Counted from the stretch's first letter, positions 45,781-55,059 are shown. The stretch: 64,000 nt of DNA from Maritalea sp051251695 (GCF_051251695.1 NZ_JBPOEU010000019.1:8614-72613), one strand, 5' to 3'. Notes: generated from the sequence alone by a model not told the origin. Numbers and translations are program-made.

Positions 45781-46972
45781 ACTACTCGATGATTTTTGAA
45801 ACGACGCCGGCACCAACGGTACGGCCACCTTCACGAATAGCGAAGCGCAGTTGAGCTTCCATCGCGATCGGTACGATCAATTCAACATTCATCTCAACAC
45901 GGTCACCAGGCATCACCATTTCGGTGCCTTCTGGCAAAGTCACAACACCAGTCACGTCAGTTGTACGGAAGTAGAACTGTGGACGGTAGTTGTCAAAGAA
46001 TGGCGTATGACGACCACCCTCGTCTTTCGTCAGAATAATCGCTTCACCAATGAACTTGGTGTGCGGCGTTACTGAACCTGGCTTACAAAGAACTTGGCCA
46101 CGCTCAACTTGCTCACGATCAACACCACGGATCAAAGCACCGATATTGTCGCCAGCTTCTCCGCTGTCGAGCAACTTACGGAACATTTCAACACCAGTAA
46201 CTGTTGTTTTCTGTGTGTCTTTAATGCCAACGATTTCAACTTCTTCGCCAACTTTAACAATGCCACGCTCAACACGACCGGTAACAACTGTACCACGGCC
46301 AGAAATTGAGAACACATCTTCAATTGGCATCAAAAATGGCTGATCAACAGGACGTGCTGGTGTTGGGATAAACTCATCAACAGCCGCCATCAACTCAAGA
46401 ATTTTGTTCTTGCCGATTTCGTCATCACGACCTTCAAGCGCTGCCAAAGCAGAACCTGCAATAATCGGAATGTCGTCACCAGGGAATTCATAAGAAGAAA
46501 GAAGCTCACGAACTTCCATTTCAACCAATTCCAAAAGCTCTTCGTCATCAACTTGATCAACTTTGTTCAAGAAAACAACAAGCGCTGGAACACCAACCTG
46601 ACGGGCAAGAAGAATGTGCTCACGTGTTTGAGGCATAGGGCCATCAGCTGCGTTAACAACCAAAATCCCGCCATCCATTTGCGCCGCACCAGTGATCATG
46701 TTTTTCACATAATCAGCGTGACCCGGGCAATCAACGTGTGCGTAGTGACGATTGTCTGTCTCATACTCAACGTGAGCAGTAGAAATCGTAATACCACGTG
46801 CTTTTTCTTCTGGCGCTTTGTCAATCTCGTCAAACGCCGTAGCAACACCACCTTGAGCCTCAGCCAATACTTTCGTAATCGCTGCTGTCAATGTTGTCTT
46901 GCCGTGGTCAACGTGACCAATCGTTCCAATGTTTACGTGCGGCTTGTTCCGCTCAAACTTTTCCTTCGCCAT
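45781..46972. repeat. tuf repeat, unit 2 (1,192 bp)
   Basis: Second unit of the exact tuf repeat; the same orientation as unit 1 and 21.2 kb apart centre to centre. Recombination between the units would delete or duplicate rpoBC and rplKAJL. Confidence 0.9.
45782..46972 (-). CDS. tuf: Elongation factor Tu, copy 2
   Basis: 396 aa, identical to copy 1 at 23353-24543. Start ATG 46972 (MAKEKFERNK) with a GGAG ribosome-binding site; an in-frame start at 46987 is possible but would add only five unmatched residues. This is the tufB-type locus: it lies between tRNA-Gly and tRNA-Trp on the same strand, in the order seen in E. coli, but with accessory genes inserted. Has its own terminator. Confidence 0.99.
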   Translation of the reverse strand: MAKEKFERNKPHVNIGTIGHVDHGKTTLTAAITKVLAEAQGGVATAFDEIDKAPEEKARGITISTAHVEYETDNRHYAHVDCPGHADYVKNMITGAAQMDGGILVVNAADGPMPQTREHILLARQVGVPALVVFLNKVDQVDDEELLELVEMEVRELLSSYEFPGDDIPIIAGSALAALEGRDDEIGKNKILELMAAVDEFIPTPARPVDQPFLMPIEDVFSISGRGTVVTGRVERGIVKVGEEVEIVGIKDTQKTTVTGVEMFRKLLDSGEAGDNIGALIRGVDREQVERGQVLCKPGSVTPHTKFIGEAIILTKDEGGRHTPFFDNYRPQFYFRTTDVTGVVTLPEGTEMVMPGDRVEMNVELIVPIAMEAQLRFAIREGGRTVGAGVVSKIIE

Positions 46973-47104
46973 GCGTACATTCTCCATTCGCTTAGCATCC
47001 GGCTAAAAATAAACAAAGGGGTACACCCTGCCGGAAATTCGAGCGTCTATTACCTGAAAAAAACCAACAACAAAAGCCCTAATTTTAGAAGGTCTGATAT
47101 GCGG

Positions 47105-48055
47105 CTAATAAAGGGCTAGTCGCTCGGTTAATAAACCAAAGAACCGATCCCGATTTGCCTCATGTGCCCAAAGGGCATTTGGCTCATTTCCTGTTACCCC
47201 CCAAAAGTCCACGGCCGTATGCCCACGGGTAAGCTCGCTCGTGGTTTCAATGGCAACATGGCAGGGTTTTAATTCAAATATTTCAGGCTCTAAAAGCCAC
47301 GCAATGGTACATGGGTCGTGCAATGGCCCACCCTCAGCACTGTACTTTGCCGCGTCATATTGGCCGAAAAAGTCCAACATCCCAGCAGAAGCGTGTGCCA
47401 CCTTATTGTCCAAGACGCTAATATTTTCGACAATACAGGGATTTGTCATAAGCTGATGGGTAACATCCAAGCCAAACATCACGATTGGCCGACCGCACCG
47501 CATCACAATATCGGCAGCATGTGGGTCCACATATATGTTGAATTCAGCTGACGGGGTAACGTTACCCGCTTCAAAGCTCGCGCCGCCCATCAAGACGATC
47601 TGCTTGATCTTGGGCAGAATGTCTGGCGCCTTACGCAAGGCCATTGCAATATTTGTCAACGGCCCGGTCGGCACCAATGTTATTTCGTCGTCTTCTGCCT
47701 TGCGCAAAGTCTCAATGATGAAATCAACACCATGCATGTCTTGCTTTGGGATGCTCGGTTCAAAAAAGTCGATCCCATCAATGCCCGTTTCACCATGCAA
47801 ATACTCGGCGGTGAACAATTGCTCGACCATGGGACCAACGCAGCCAGCATAAACGGGAACATCAGTGCGACCAGCCATTTCCACCAAAATGCGGCAGTTC
47901 AACTCGGTGCGGGCCAAAGGCACATTTCCACCGCAGGCAACCACCCCAAGCACATCAAGCTCAGGTGCATTCAGCGCCAAAAACAGCATCAAAGCATCAT
48001 CTTGGCCGGGGTCACAATCAATGATGACAGATAAACGATGCGTACTGTTAGACAT
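47105..48055 (-). CDS. Nucleoside hydrolase (inosine-uridine preferring type)
   Basis: Cleaves the N-glycosidic bond of ribonucleosides for salvage. Start ATG 48055 (MSNSTHRLSVIIDCDPGQDD), 316 aa; a frame extending to 48145 is unlikely. The N-terminal calcium-binding motif DCDPGQDDA is at residues 13-21. PTGPLTNIA, AEFNIYVDPHAA and the HDPC motif near the end are typical. Exact nucleoside preference cannot be read. Accessory gene just upstream of tuf copy 2 on the same strand. Confidence 0.92.
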   Translation of the reverse strand: MSNSTHRLSVIIDCDPGQDDALMLFLALNAPELDVLGVVACGGNVPLARTELNCRILVEMAGRTDVPVYAGCVGPMVEQLFTAEYLHGETGIDGIDFFEPSIPKQDMHGVDFIIETLRKAEDDEITLVPTGPLTNIAMALRKAPDILPKIKQIVLMGGASFEAGNVTPSAEFNIYVDPHAADIVMRCGRPIVMFGLDVTHQLMTNPCIVENISVLDNKVAHASAGMLDFFGQYDAAKYSAEGGPLHDPCTIAWLLEPEIFELKPCHVAIETTSELTRGHTAVDFWGVTGNEPNALWAHEANRDRFFGLLTERLALY

Positions 48056-48231
48056 GTGAACTCCAAAAAACGGCAAAAAACTGACCCGCGAAATCAATTT
48101 GCGCACCAACCCGTAAGATTTAGCCCAGCAAAGATTATTCAGCAATCAGTTCTTCAACCGAAAAGTGGAGCTTGTCGCAGCAATACTTGCCACCTTATAA
48201 ATAGCTGCGACGCGTCTTAATGCATCGGCAT

Positions 48232-48546
48232 TTACATGCAATGCCGACATTTGGTGGCATAGGCAACTATGTCTAAACGTGCGTCGGAAATGTCTTCACC
48301 GCAATTAGCACAAATACCAAAAGTGCCGTTTTCAATTCGTGCAAGTGCAAAGCTAATTTTCTTCAATTCTGTCTTGCCAGCATTGCCCAAGCCTTCGAGC
48401 ATTTCATCATCTTCACGTTCAACAGAGCGTTCTTCAACGTCCGCGTTTGGCCGATCATCAAGCTGATCTTCGATCTTGTGCAATCGTTCATCCAACTCAG
48501 CTTTTCGTGCAACTAAACGTTTTTTATAGGTTTCGAAGTCCCGCAT
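48232..48546 (-). CDS. DksA/TraR-family zinc-finger protein
   Basis: 103 aa from ATG 48546 (MRDFETYKK); the upstream frame to 48594 is not needed. Shorter than DksA proper (about 150 aa). N-terminal coiled coil (KAELDERLHKIEDQL), then C-terminal four-Cys zinc finger CANCGEDI...CRHC. Members bind the RNA polymerase secondary channel; whether this one does is inference. The coiled-coil tip lacks an obvious DxxDxA motif. Confidence 0.87.
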   Translation of the reverse strand: MRDFETYKKRLVARKAELDERLHKIEDQLDDRPNADVEERSVEREDDEMLEGLGNAGKTELKKISFALARIENGTFGICANCGEDISDARLDIVAYATKCRHCM

Positions 48547-48638
48547 AGCTTTTCCCTCATGTTTACTTATGGACAGCTTGCCAGAAAAAGGCATCAGGCG
48601 AATTGATTTAGCACAAACCCCCTGATGCTTTCATTCTC

Positions 48639-50027
48639 TCACACCTGAGGCAAAAACACCCCTGCTTTGTAACCATTGCGTCGCTGAGCAAAAACCAAGA
48701 TCACAATCAACAGCCCAAACATGATGACATCACCAATCGGGGATGCATACCAAATACCCGCCTCGCCCAAAAACTGCGGCACAAGAAACAGGAGCGGCAA
48801 CCCGATCAAGTAATTGCGGGCCAAGCTAAGCAGTGCCGCACGTTTTGCGTCTCCAATGGCTTGAAAAAATCCTGAAAGCACAATTGTCGGTCCGGCCATA
48901 AAATAAAACACCATCACAAAAGGCAATACGCGCGCAACCTCGGTAATCATAGCTTGGTCTTGTACAAACAGAGCGGCCAGTTCGCCTGGTAAGGCTAGAA
49001 ACGTTATTTCAATGGCAACACAATAAAAGAATGTGACAATCAGTGCCGTTTTGGTGCTCATGTTTACCCGACTTGGACGGCTGCCCCCGAAATTATTCCC
49101 GGCGATCGACTGAAATGCCATGGAAACACCCAGCAAAGGCATAAAGGAGAACGTTAACAGGCGGGTGATGATCCCATAAGCACCAACGGTGGTTGTATAG
49201 CTGTCCGCGCCGTAGATTTTTAGGAGCGCAACAACACTTCCAGCAATCAACGAAATCGACAGATAGTTGAGACTTAACGGCGCACCCAATGCCAAGTTCT
49301 CCTTCGCAAGCGCAAAAAAGACAGGGCGACTTGGCAGCTGAAACCGCAACCTAGAACCACCCAATAACCTAAACACCACAATTGAAGTGAGAGAAACCAA
49401 CTGAGCTGCCACAGTTCCCCAGGCTGATCCTGCTACCCCCATGTCCAACATAACAATGAAAACGTAGTTGAAGACGATATTTAGAAGTGTAACGCTAAGG
49501 GACACGAGCGCCATAAAGCCCATTTTGCCTTCACTTCGAAGTGCATCGAATTGCACAGACAGAATGAACGTTAGCGGCGAAGTGAACATCATAATGGACA
49601 TATAGGTCCATGCCATGCGTGTTAGTTCAGGATCACCAGCGGTGACCCAACTGACCAGCATCTCTCCCCAAATGAGGAAAACAATCATCATAATTATACT
49701 AAGCGCAATACCCAAAATTATAGCTACCGCAAAACTGTTTGCAGCGCCCTTCAAGTCCGCAGCCCCAAGACGCCGCGCCACAATCGAGGCAAAACCATTC
49801 GAGATCATTGTTGTTAGTGAATAAATCAGCATCTGCACAGGGAACATCATGGTCACTGCAGTCAATGCCGATGCCCCAACAAAAATGCCAAGGAAATAGG
49901 CATCAACAAGGTTAAACAGCCCATTGACCACCATGATCATAATGATGGGCAATCCTGTCGTGAGGAATAGCTTTCCGATAGGCTGCGTCAAATACTTATT
50001 ATTATCAGAGGCTTGAGCATCACTCAT
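48639..50027 (-). CDS. MATE-family multidrug efflux transporter
   Basis: 462 aa with twelve predicted membrane helices. Cation-driven exporter of the MatE family; the two pseudo-repeats show the typical GLPIIMIMVVNGLFNLVDAY start of the first half and the NYLSISLIAGSV start of the second. Its substrate is unknown. The start overlaps the end of the DUF2239 gene by 8 bp, so the two are translated from one mRNA and controlled by the operator at 50671-50735. Confidence 0.92.
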   Translation of the reverse strand: MSDAQASDNNKYLTQPIGKLFLTTGLPIIMIMVVNGLFNLVDAYFLGIFVGASALTAVTMMFPVQMLIYSLTTMISNGFASIVARRLGAADLKGAANSFAVAIILGIALSIIMMIVFLIWGEMLVSWVTAGDPELTRMAWTYMSIMMFTSPLTFILSVQFDALRSEGKMGFMALVSLSVTLLNIVFNYVFIVMLDMGVAGSAWGTVAAQLVSLTSIVVFRLLGGSRLRFQLPSRPVFFALAKENLALGAPLSLNYLSISLIAGSVVALLKIYGADSYTTTVGAYGIITRLLTFSFMPLLGVSMAFQSIAGNNFGGSRPSRVNMSTKTALIVTFFYCVAIEITFLALPGELAALFVQDQAMITEVARVLPFVMVFYFMAGPTIVLSGFFQAIGDAKRAALLSLARNYLIGLPLLFLVPQFLGEAGIWYASPIGDVIMFGLLIVILVFAQRRNGYKAGVFLPQV

Positions 50028-50643
50028 GATTCATTTCCTTAGGGCCGCCCTCGCCGTTGGGCGTGAACAAATCTTTTGAGATTTTCAATAGATGGTCGCG
50101 TAAAGGCGATGGCCAGTCGCTGGTTTCCGCTTTGAATTTATCGCCATCCAGCGCAAACAACGCCCTTGCCGCTTCTTCAAATTTTGGCAAATCACCCGCC
50201 ACTGCCGTCATCAACCCATATGTTTTGGACTGCAATTGACGTTGATCTCGATTTGGGTCTGAAACACGCATGGCTTCACCAACCAACTTGCGCAATGTCA
50301 CCGACGCCCCGCCCCGCTGCTGGCGCAGCCAATCCCAATGACGTGGTAACAAAGTTATCTCCTTGCTCACCACACCCAGCTTGGGCCTGCCGACACGCTT
50401 GGGTGGCACAGCATCTTCTGCATGTACGTCTTTCTTAAACAGTCTATCGAATACATCTTCTACGCTGCCGCGCAGATCAATCTCGATCATTGATGAATCT
50501 TGCCCATTGAACACATGAATAAGTTCATTGGGATTTCGATCATGGTGGCGTTTAACTTCGTTGACCACTTCTGCCAGCGCTCCGGCTGCAATCAGGTGAT
50601 GGCCAACAAAGGCAACACATTCCAATTCTGGAGAATAGGACAT
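50020..50643 (-). CDS. DUF2239-family protein, probable DNA-binding regulator
   Basis: 207 aa of the DUF2239 family (COG3644), whose function is not established. Residues 81-90 (PKRVGRPKLG) resemble an AT-hook, a minor-groove DNA-binding motif. Residues 93-125 read as a short beta strand and two helices (SKEITLLPRH, then GASVTLRKLVGEAM), like a ribbon-helix-helix fold. Together with three palindromes in its own promoter this suggests an autorepressor that also controls the downstream MATE pump. This role is inference. Start ATG 50643 with a GCAGGAG ribosome-binding site. Confidence 0.85.
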   Translation of the reverse strand: MSYSPELECVAFVGHHLIAAGALAEVVNEVKRHHDRNPNELIHVFNGQDSSMIEIDLRGSVEDVFDRLFKKDVHAEDAVPPKRVGRPKLGVVSKEITLLPRHWDWLRQQRGGASVTLRKLVGEAMRVSDPNRDQRQLQSKTYGLMTAVAGDLPKFEEAARALFALDGDKFKAETSDWPSPLRDHLLKISKDLFTPNGEGGPKEMNHE

Positions 50644-50653
50644 GGCAATAGCT

Positions 50654-50671
50654 CCTGCAATTTGTTGCAGG
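50654..50671. repeat. Inverted repeat at the DUF2239 transcription start
   Basis: Perfect 7-bp inverted repeat CCTGCAA/TTGCAGG with a 4-nt loop, just upstream of the ribosome-binding site and partly overlapping it. One arm lies at or before the expected start of transcription, so it is more likely a DNA site than an RNA hairpin. Confidence 0.45.
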
Positions 50672-50735
50672 ATATTTACCCGGGTAAAATAAAAGAGTCA
50701 ATAATACCCGGGTAAAATATTTTACCCGGATTAAA
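50671..50735. promoter_or_regulatory. Triple palindromic operator of the DUF2239-MATE operon
   Basis: Three sites: O1 TTTACCCGGGTAAA (50675-50688, perfect palindrome over the -10 box), O2 AATACCCGGGTAAA (50703-50716, just upstream of the -35) and O3 TTTACCCGGATTAA (50721-50734). O2 and O3 share a second perfect palindrome GGGTAAAATATTTTACCC (50710-50727). Centres are 28 and 18 bp apart. Arrangement typical of cooperative repression. Confidence 0.85.
50673..50701 (-). promoter_or_regulatory. Promoter of the DUF2239-MATE operon
   Basis: On the minus strand: -35 TTGACT (50696-50701), 17-bp spacer, -10 TAAATA (50673-50678), 30 bp upstream of the start codon. The -10 box is part of the palindromic operator O1. 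Confidence 0.8.
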
Positions 50736-51743
50736 TTAACTCAGCTTTTCGCTCAAAAAGGGCAAACTTTTATCGTAGCGGTAATCAATCGAAAAATGAT
50801 TGTCTGGAAATTCCTCATATATATGAGTCACTTGGGCCGCTTTGAGTTTCTGTTCGAGTTGTCGCGCAACATAAACAAAATTAAACTGATCTTTGTCCCC
50901 GCAATCGACCCACATGCCCTTTAAGCTCTTCAGAGCATCAACATGCTGGTCAAACACAAACAGCGGGTCCCACTTCTGCCACTGCACCCAACGGTCTTTG
51001 TCCAATTCGCATGTATGCAAATCAACGGGCAGACGAATGCCACAAAAGGCATTTGGGTCCGGGTCGTATGTCGCCCCCATCGCCAAAATCATCAATGCAT
51101 GAATATCATCATGGTTTGGGTTGTGGTTTTCATCTACGGCCGTCACAAACTTCTCAATAGAGTTGTCGTGCTTGGCAATTGCCCGCAAAGCCTTAGGCAT
51201 GTCTGGCAGATACGCCATCTCAAAACCCATGTCACCAGAGTGACAGGCAATAGCCGACCACGTTTGCGGATAAAGCATGCCGTGTATCAACGCCGCGTAA
51301 CCACCGGAAGATTTCCCCAGCACCCCCCGCTTACCATCTCCACCGCAACCAAACTTGGCCTCGATTTCTGGCAACATTTCATCGATCAAAAAGTCAGCCC
51401 AATTCCCCATGGCAAGGGAATTGATATATTGATTGCCTCCGAGCCGCGTAAAACAATCTGGGAATGCAACGACGCAAGGCTTCATCTCACCTGTTGCGAT
51501 AAGGCGATCCAAACGTGCAGGTAGGTTCTCATCAAATCCGCGCCAGCTTGTTCGGCTCAATCCGCTACCCGTATACCCTGCCAAATCAACCAAAAGGGGC
51601 AAGCCAACACCGTCATGCCCGTGCGGAACATAAATATCAACGTCCCGCAACGTGTGATCACCCAGCATGTTTTGCTGTAGCGCCTCTGATTGAATTTTAA
51701 CTCGATGGATTTCGCCCTGAGGCAATGAGTGATCGCGCCGCAT
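50736..51743 (-). CDS. Putative alpha/beta-hydrolase esterase
   Basis: 335 aa from ATG 51743 (MRRDHSLPQGEIHRV), with an AAGGGA ribosome-binding site; a longer frame to 51782 is unlikely. Esterase/feruloyl esterase-like fold: strand-turn DVDIYVPHGHDG, then the nucleophile elbow GKSSGG (GxSxG, Ser nucleophile) and a late His in DNHFSIDYR. Substrate unknown. No signal peptide, so cytoplasmic. Its stop lies just before the O3 operator of the next gene. Confidence 0.8.
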   Translation of the reverse strand: MRRDHSLPQGEIHRVKIQSEALQQNMLGDHTLRDVDIYVPHGHDGVGLPLLVDLAGYTGSGLSRTSWRGFDENLPARLDRLIATGEMKPCVVAFPDCFTRLGGNQYINSLAMGNWADFLIDEMLPEIEAKFGCGGDGKRGVLGKSSGGYAALIHGMLYPQTWSAIACHSGDMGFEMAYLPDMPKALRAIAKHDNSIEKFVTAVDENHNPNHDDIHALMILAMGATYDPDPNAFCGIRLPVDLHTCELDKDRWVQWQKWDPLFVFDQHVDALKSLKGMWVDCGDKDQFNFVYVARQLEQKLKAAQVTHIYEEFPDNHFSIDYRYDKSLPFLSEKLS

Positions 51744-51866
51744 ACTTTTGTCCCTTCGCCAACTTATGACAAAGGGTAGCAATCAACTTTAACTTCCACC
51801 ACCTCAAAACGCTCAAGATTGGTGATTTTGAATATGTGCTCAACCAAATTAACGCAAGCTTGATTA

Positions 51867-53354
51867 CTAAAACTGACGGCGTTCAGCCATTTGACGACGA
51901 TTTTGCTGTTGCACATTATGGGGGTTGGTCGCGCGGCACGTTTGACCACGCCCAAGTTCCTTTGCCCGGTACAAAGCCTGATCCGCACTGCGAATAACGG
52001 TTTTTGCGGTCACCGCATCGTCTGGCCACCAGGCAACGCCAATGCTTGCACCAACACTCGCACGTCCATTGTCAAATACGACTTCTTCACTAACGCTATC
52101 AATTATCGTGTCGCAAAGCATCATCACACTGTCTTCATTCAGGCCGTCACGCAAAAGGATGATGAATTCATCGCCACCAACGCGGGCCGCCATGCCTCTG
52201 TCTCCCACAGCCTTAGCAACGCGGTTCGCAACTTCTTTAATCACCGCATCCCCTGCCTGATGGCCAAAGGTGTCATTGACGTCTTTGAACCGATCCAAAT
52301 CCGTACAAATGATCGCACAACGATCCAACTCGCCTTTGGCAATAATATGATCAAGTTCATTATCAAATTGAAGGCGGTTAGGCAGACCAGTTAGAGCATC
52401 ATGCTCTGCCATGAACTTGTTATGCGCCTCACTTTTTTGAATGCGCCGCACAACTTTGCTGTACCTATAACTAATAAAGAAAAGCCCAATCGCGACCAGA
52501 GCCAGCAATACACTCAAAACAGGAAGCGCCCGCTCCCAAATAATACTAGCCGGTTTTGTCGCTTCCCACACAGCAACGATTTCTTTGCCAGTCGACCCGC
52601 CGATCACCATCTGATCCAAATCCGGCTTAGCATCAGCTTGTTCCACGATGGCGAACCGATTTAGGCCCAGTTTGTTCCGCACTGTTGCAAAAGCAAATTT
52701 GTTCAATGGACGAAATGTAAAAAGCACTTTGGGGTTACCTTCGGCCAAGACTTCCAAAATGTCAGGCACGATGGCCTGCGCAACCGCCATCCCCAAATGG
52801 CCATCAACTACGCGATAATCCGCAGCAAAAATTGCATTTTTCGACCAAACCGGGTCGCCAATGGTTACAAAGCCGCGTCCGCGCACTTTACGGTTTGCGA
52901 AATATTTCGCACGCGCTTGCTCGATCAGATCAAAATTGTTTTCAATGGTTGCTGCGCCATCCTGCGCATCCATAACTTCATCACGAAACACCGTCACATC
53001 CGGCTCACCAAGCTCATCAACGACGATCATGTATTCAATGCCGTTTTCCGACCACGACTCTTCTGCTAATTCATCTTCAATGAAACCCAGATCAATTTCA
53101 TCAGCATAAACCGCGTAAACAGTTGCATCCCAATACGAAACTGAAGATTGATCATCTGCTAAGTCTTGGAGTTGAACCTGCACTTCCTTGCGAACCAATT
53201 CAGCCTCAGCATCATACTGCACCTTATTCGCAACATCGCCAGCCGCACTCAACACATAGAAATTAGAAGCCGCAAATCCCGCAACAATCGCAAAACAAAG
53301 TGCGTAAATTCCAATTGTTAGACCTAGTCCTAGACCTGATTTGGGCGATGTCAT
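51867..53354 (-). CDS. CHASE4-GGDEF protein, membrane-bound diguanylate cyclase
   Basis: Start chosen at ATG 53354 (MTSPKSGLGLGLTIG, GGGGAA ribosome-binding site), about 495 aa; the frame extends to 53462. A first membrane helix at about 10-35, then an extracytoplasmic CHASE4-type sensor (SSVSYWDATVYAVYADEI), a second helix near 285-305 and a C-terminal GGDEF domain with RVGGDEF. It should make cyclic di-GMP. I see no RxxD inhibitory site five residues before the active-site loop. Borders the left repeat of the tRNA-Gly island. Confidence 0.9.
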   Translation of the reverse strand: MTSPKSGLGLGLTIGIYALCFAIVAGFAASNFYVLSAAGDVANKVQYDAEAELVRKEVQVQLQDLADDQSSVSYWDATVYAVYADEIDLGFIEDELAEESWSENGIEYMIVVDELGEPDVTVFRDEVMDAQDGAATIENNFDLIEQARAKYFANRKVRGRGFVTIGDPVWSKNAIFAADYRVVDGHLGMAVAQAIVPDILEVLAEGNPKVLFTFRPLNKFAFATVRNKLGLNRFAIVEQADAKPDLDQMVIGGSTGKEIVAVWEATKPASIIWERALPVLSVLLALVAIGLFFISYRYSKVVRRIQKSEAHNKFMAEHDALTGLPNRLQFDNELDHIIAKGELDRCAIICTDLDRFKDVNDTFGHQAGDAVIKEVANRVAKAVGDRGMAARVGGDEFIILLRDGLNEDSVMMLCDTIIDSVSEEVVFDNGRASVGASIGVAWWPDDAVTAKTVIRSADQALYRAKELGRGQTCRATNPHNVQQQNRRQMAERRQF

Positions 53355-53497
53355 CAATAATTTCCCCACATAACTGAGACAATATTGAAGCATCAACGCT
53401 GAATTTGGCACTAAGTGAGATGGTTTCTTTTTGGTAAAAGTTTGTCGAAACGACGACCGCATTTTTGCAAATTGCGAGACGAAATGTTGAGGAAAAA

Positions 53498-53512
53498 TGG
53501 AGCGGGTAGCGA
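53498..53512. repeat. att-like direct repeat, distal copy
   Basis: TGGAGCGGGTAGCGA, identical to the 3' end of tRNA-Gly at 56349-56363. A fragment of the tRNA with CCA end, 2.85 kb from the intact gene, is the mark of an element integrated at the tRNA. Confidence 0.8.
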
Positions 53513-53664
53513 ACTACGCCAAATGATCAAATGTATTGTTTAAAAATAACAACTTAAACCGCCACCGCTCCAACTTTGTTGCACAGTTTGATGCATAATT
53601 GTTCGCAGGTTTCATTCGTCAAACAATGACTTGCATCGAGAAGGGTTTCAATCAAAATTGCTTA

Positions 53665-54099
53665 ATGGCCACAGATTTGGAAAACACATGGTTTTATCGG
53701 CGAGACCCCGGCCCCTATGGGGATAAGTTTCATTTTCAAGTCTATCTTGGTCCTGCACTAGTCGGCTCTATTCGCATGAACAGCCAAGGCACCCATAAAG
53801 GCACTTGGGATTGGAATGGCCATTGGGGTGGCCACTACGAGGGCAAGATTGTCAGAGGAAGCGGGCGAAGCGATAAGTTGGAAACCGCACTAGGCGAGCT
53901 CAGAAACACTTTCTACGACGTGTTTCGCAATCAGCGACTGATTATCGGACTAATGTTAGCGACAGACCCAGCGGTTAGACATAAGGCCGAAGAGTTCCTA
54001 CAAGAACTTGGGAAGAGCGGACAGCATAGAACGAAAGATGTTTTCCGCTTCTGTAGCAATTCAAATAGTCCAGCTAAGATAGGCACTAGCTGCCATTAA
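53665..54099 (+). CDS. Hypothetical protein of the tRNA-Gly island
   Basis: About 144 aa from ATG 53665 (MATDLENTWFYRRDPG); in-frame starts at 53626 and TTG 53599 are alternatives and none has a good ribosome-binding site. The centre GTHKGTWDWNGHWGGHYEG is Trp/Gly/His-rich, as in some small phage or island proteins, and the second half is helical. I do not recognise a function. Its 3' end overlaps the convergent broken membrane gene by 39 bp. Confidence 0.55.
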   Translation: MATDLENTWFYRRDPGPYGDKFHFQVYLGPALVGSIRMNSQGTHKGTWDWNGHWGGHYEGKIVRGSGRSDKLETALGELRNTFYDVFRNQRLIIGLMLATDPAVRHKAEEFLQELGKSGQHRTKDVFRFCSNSNSPAKIGTSCH

Positions 54100-54654
54100 A
54101 AGCGCTGATCCAACAAACAAAGTTACAACCCACATAAATGATCTTTGCGATCTCATTTCCTGAACAAGCTCTTCGTCGACAAGGGCCTCTTTTCTACGCC
54201 AAATCCTAAGCTGCAGTAGCAAGCCATCAATCAGCATCCAAGGCCAGATTAGGGCAAAATAGAGATATAGCCCCGAGTACCCGACCAAAAGAACGATCAC
54301 GTAAAGTAGTTTGTAATGGAGCTGAGCTTCGGAACAATCTTCCTTATATTTTTGCCAATGGGCTCGAACCTTGGAAAGCGAGCCTTGTGAGTGCGCAAAT
54401 GTCAATGTCTCGATCAATACTGCAGAGTTGAAGAACACGCCTATAACAAGGTAATCGAGAAACCACGGTTACAATTCAAATGGAACCCAATTAGTCAACA
54501 GACTGATCAGAACTCGATATTGTCCAAGAATATCTGCAATAAACCCTTGCCAAGAAACAAAATCTTGAGCCAGTCGCTCCATAATGCTTGAAAGTCCAAC
54601 GATTGCGCCAATTTGTGATAAAAACTTCCAAAGAACAGCCAACGGAGACTTCAT
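54061..54654 (-). pseudogene. Membrane protein gene interrupted by an in-frame stop
   Basis: Two ORFs (54469-54654 and 54061-54438) lie in the same frame and are separated by a single TAA at 54469-54471. The read-through would go on PWFLDYLVIGVFFNSAVLI, which makes one coherent protein of about 197 aa with a Trp/Leu-rich N-terminus and about three further membrane helices. So one gene carries a nonsense mutation (or a sequencing error). No family was recognised. Confidence 0.7.
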
Positions 54655-54792
54655 AAACTAACCCTAAAAGAACTGATTTCCAAAACTATAACCAAGACCA
54701 ACCAATATGGAAACTCTATTGTTGCAGGTGTAAAATATGCCTTTCGATGCACCATCAAACGCATATGCGCTAAGCAACGTAATCACGCTACA

Positions 54793-55059
54793 ATGAAGCA
54801 TGCCAGCCGACTCGAAGGACAAAAAACGCCAAGGCTAATTGTAGTTGCCGCGTTTGATCACAATGAGGATGGCGAACTGGTGCAAGCATTTGATCCTCTA
54901 CAGATGCAAAGCGAGGGTACCGCTATCAACAAGGCAAGGCTGATTGCTGGTGATCGTGCCGGCGTTATTGCCTAGTCTCGGACAGCAGATCCAATGATCG
55001 GCGAATATGGCGAGCCTGTGGACCTGTTTCGGTCTGGTGGTGTGCTGGATATGGAATAG
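54793..55059 (+). pseudogene. Small conserved alphaproteobacterial protein, W-to-stop nonsense mutation
   Basis: The first 60 codons end at TAG (54973-54975) after RLIAGDRAGVIA. The same frame continues SRTADPMIGEYGEPVDLFRS to a TAG at 55057-55059, 88 codons in all. Small proteins of this sort in rhizobia read GVIxWSRxADPxxGEYG at this place, so TGG (Trp) has become TAG. That comparison is from memory. Function unknown. Confidence 0.65.

Noticed and set aside
50654..50671. RNA attenuator hairpin in the DUF2239 leader
   Set aside because: One arm lies at or upstream of the likely transcription start, so it cannot fold in the mRNA; kept only as a DNA inverted repeat.
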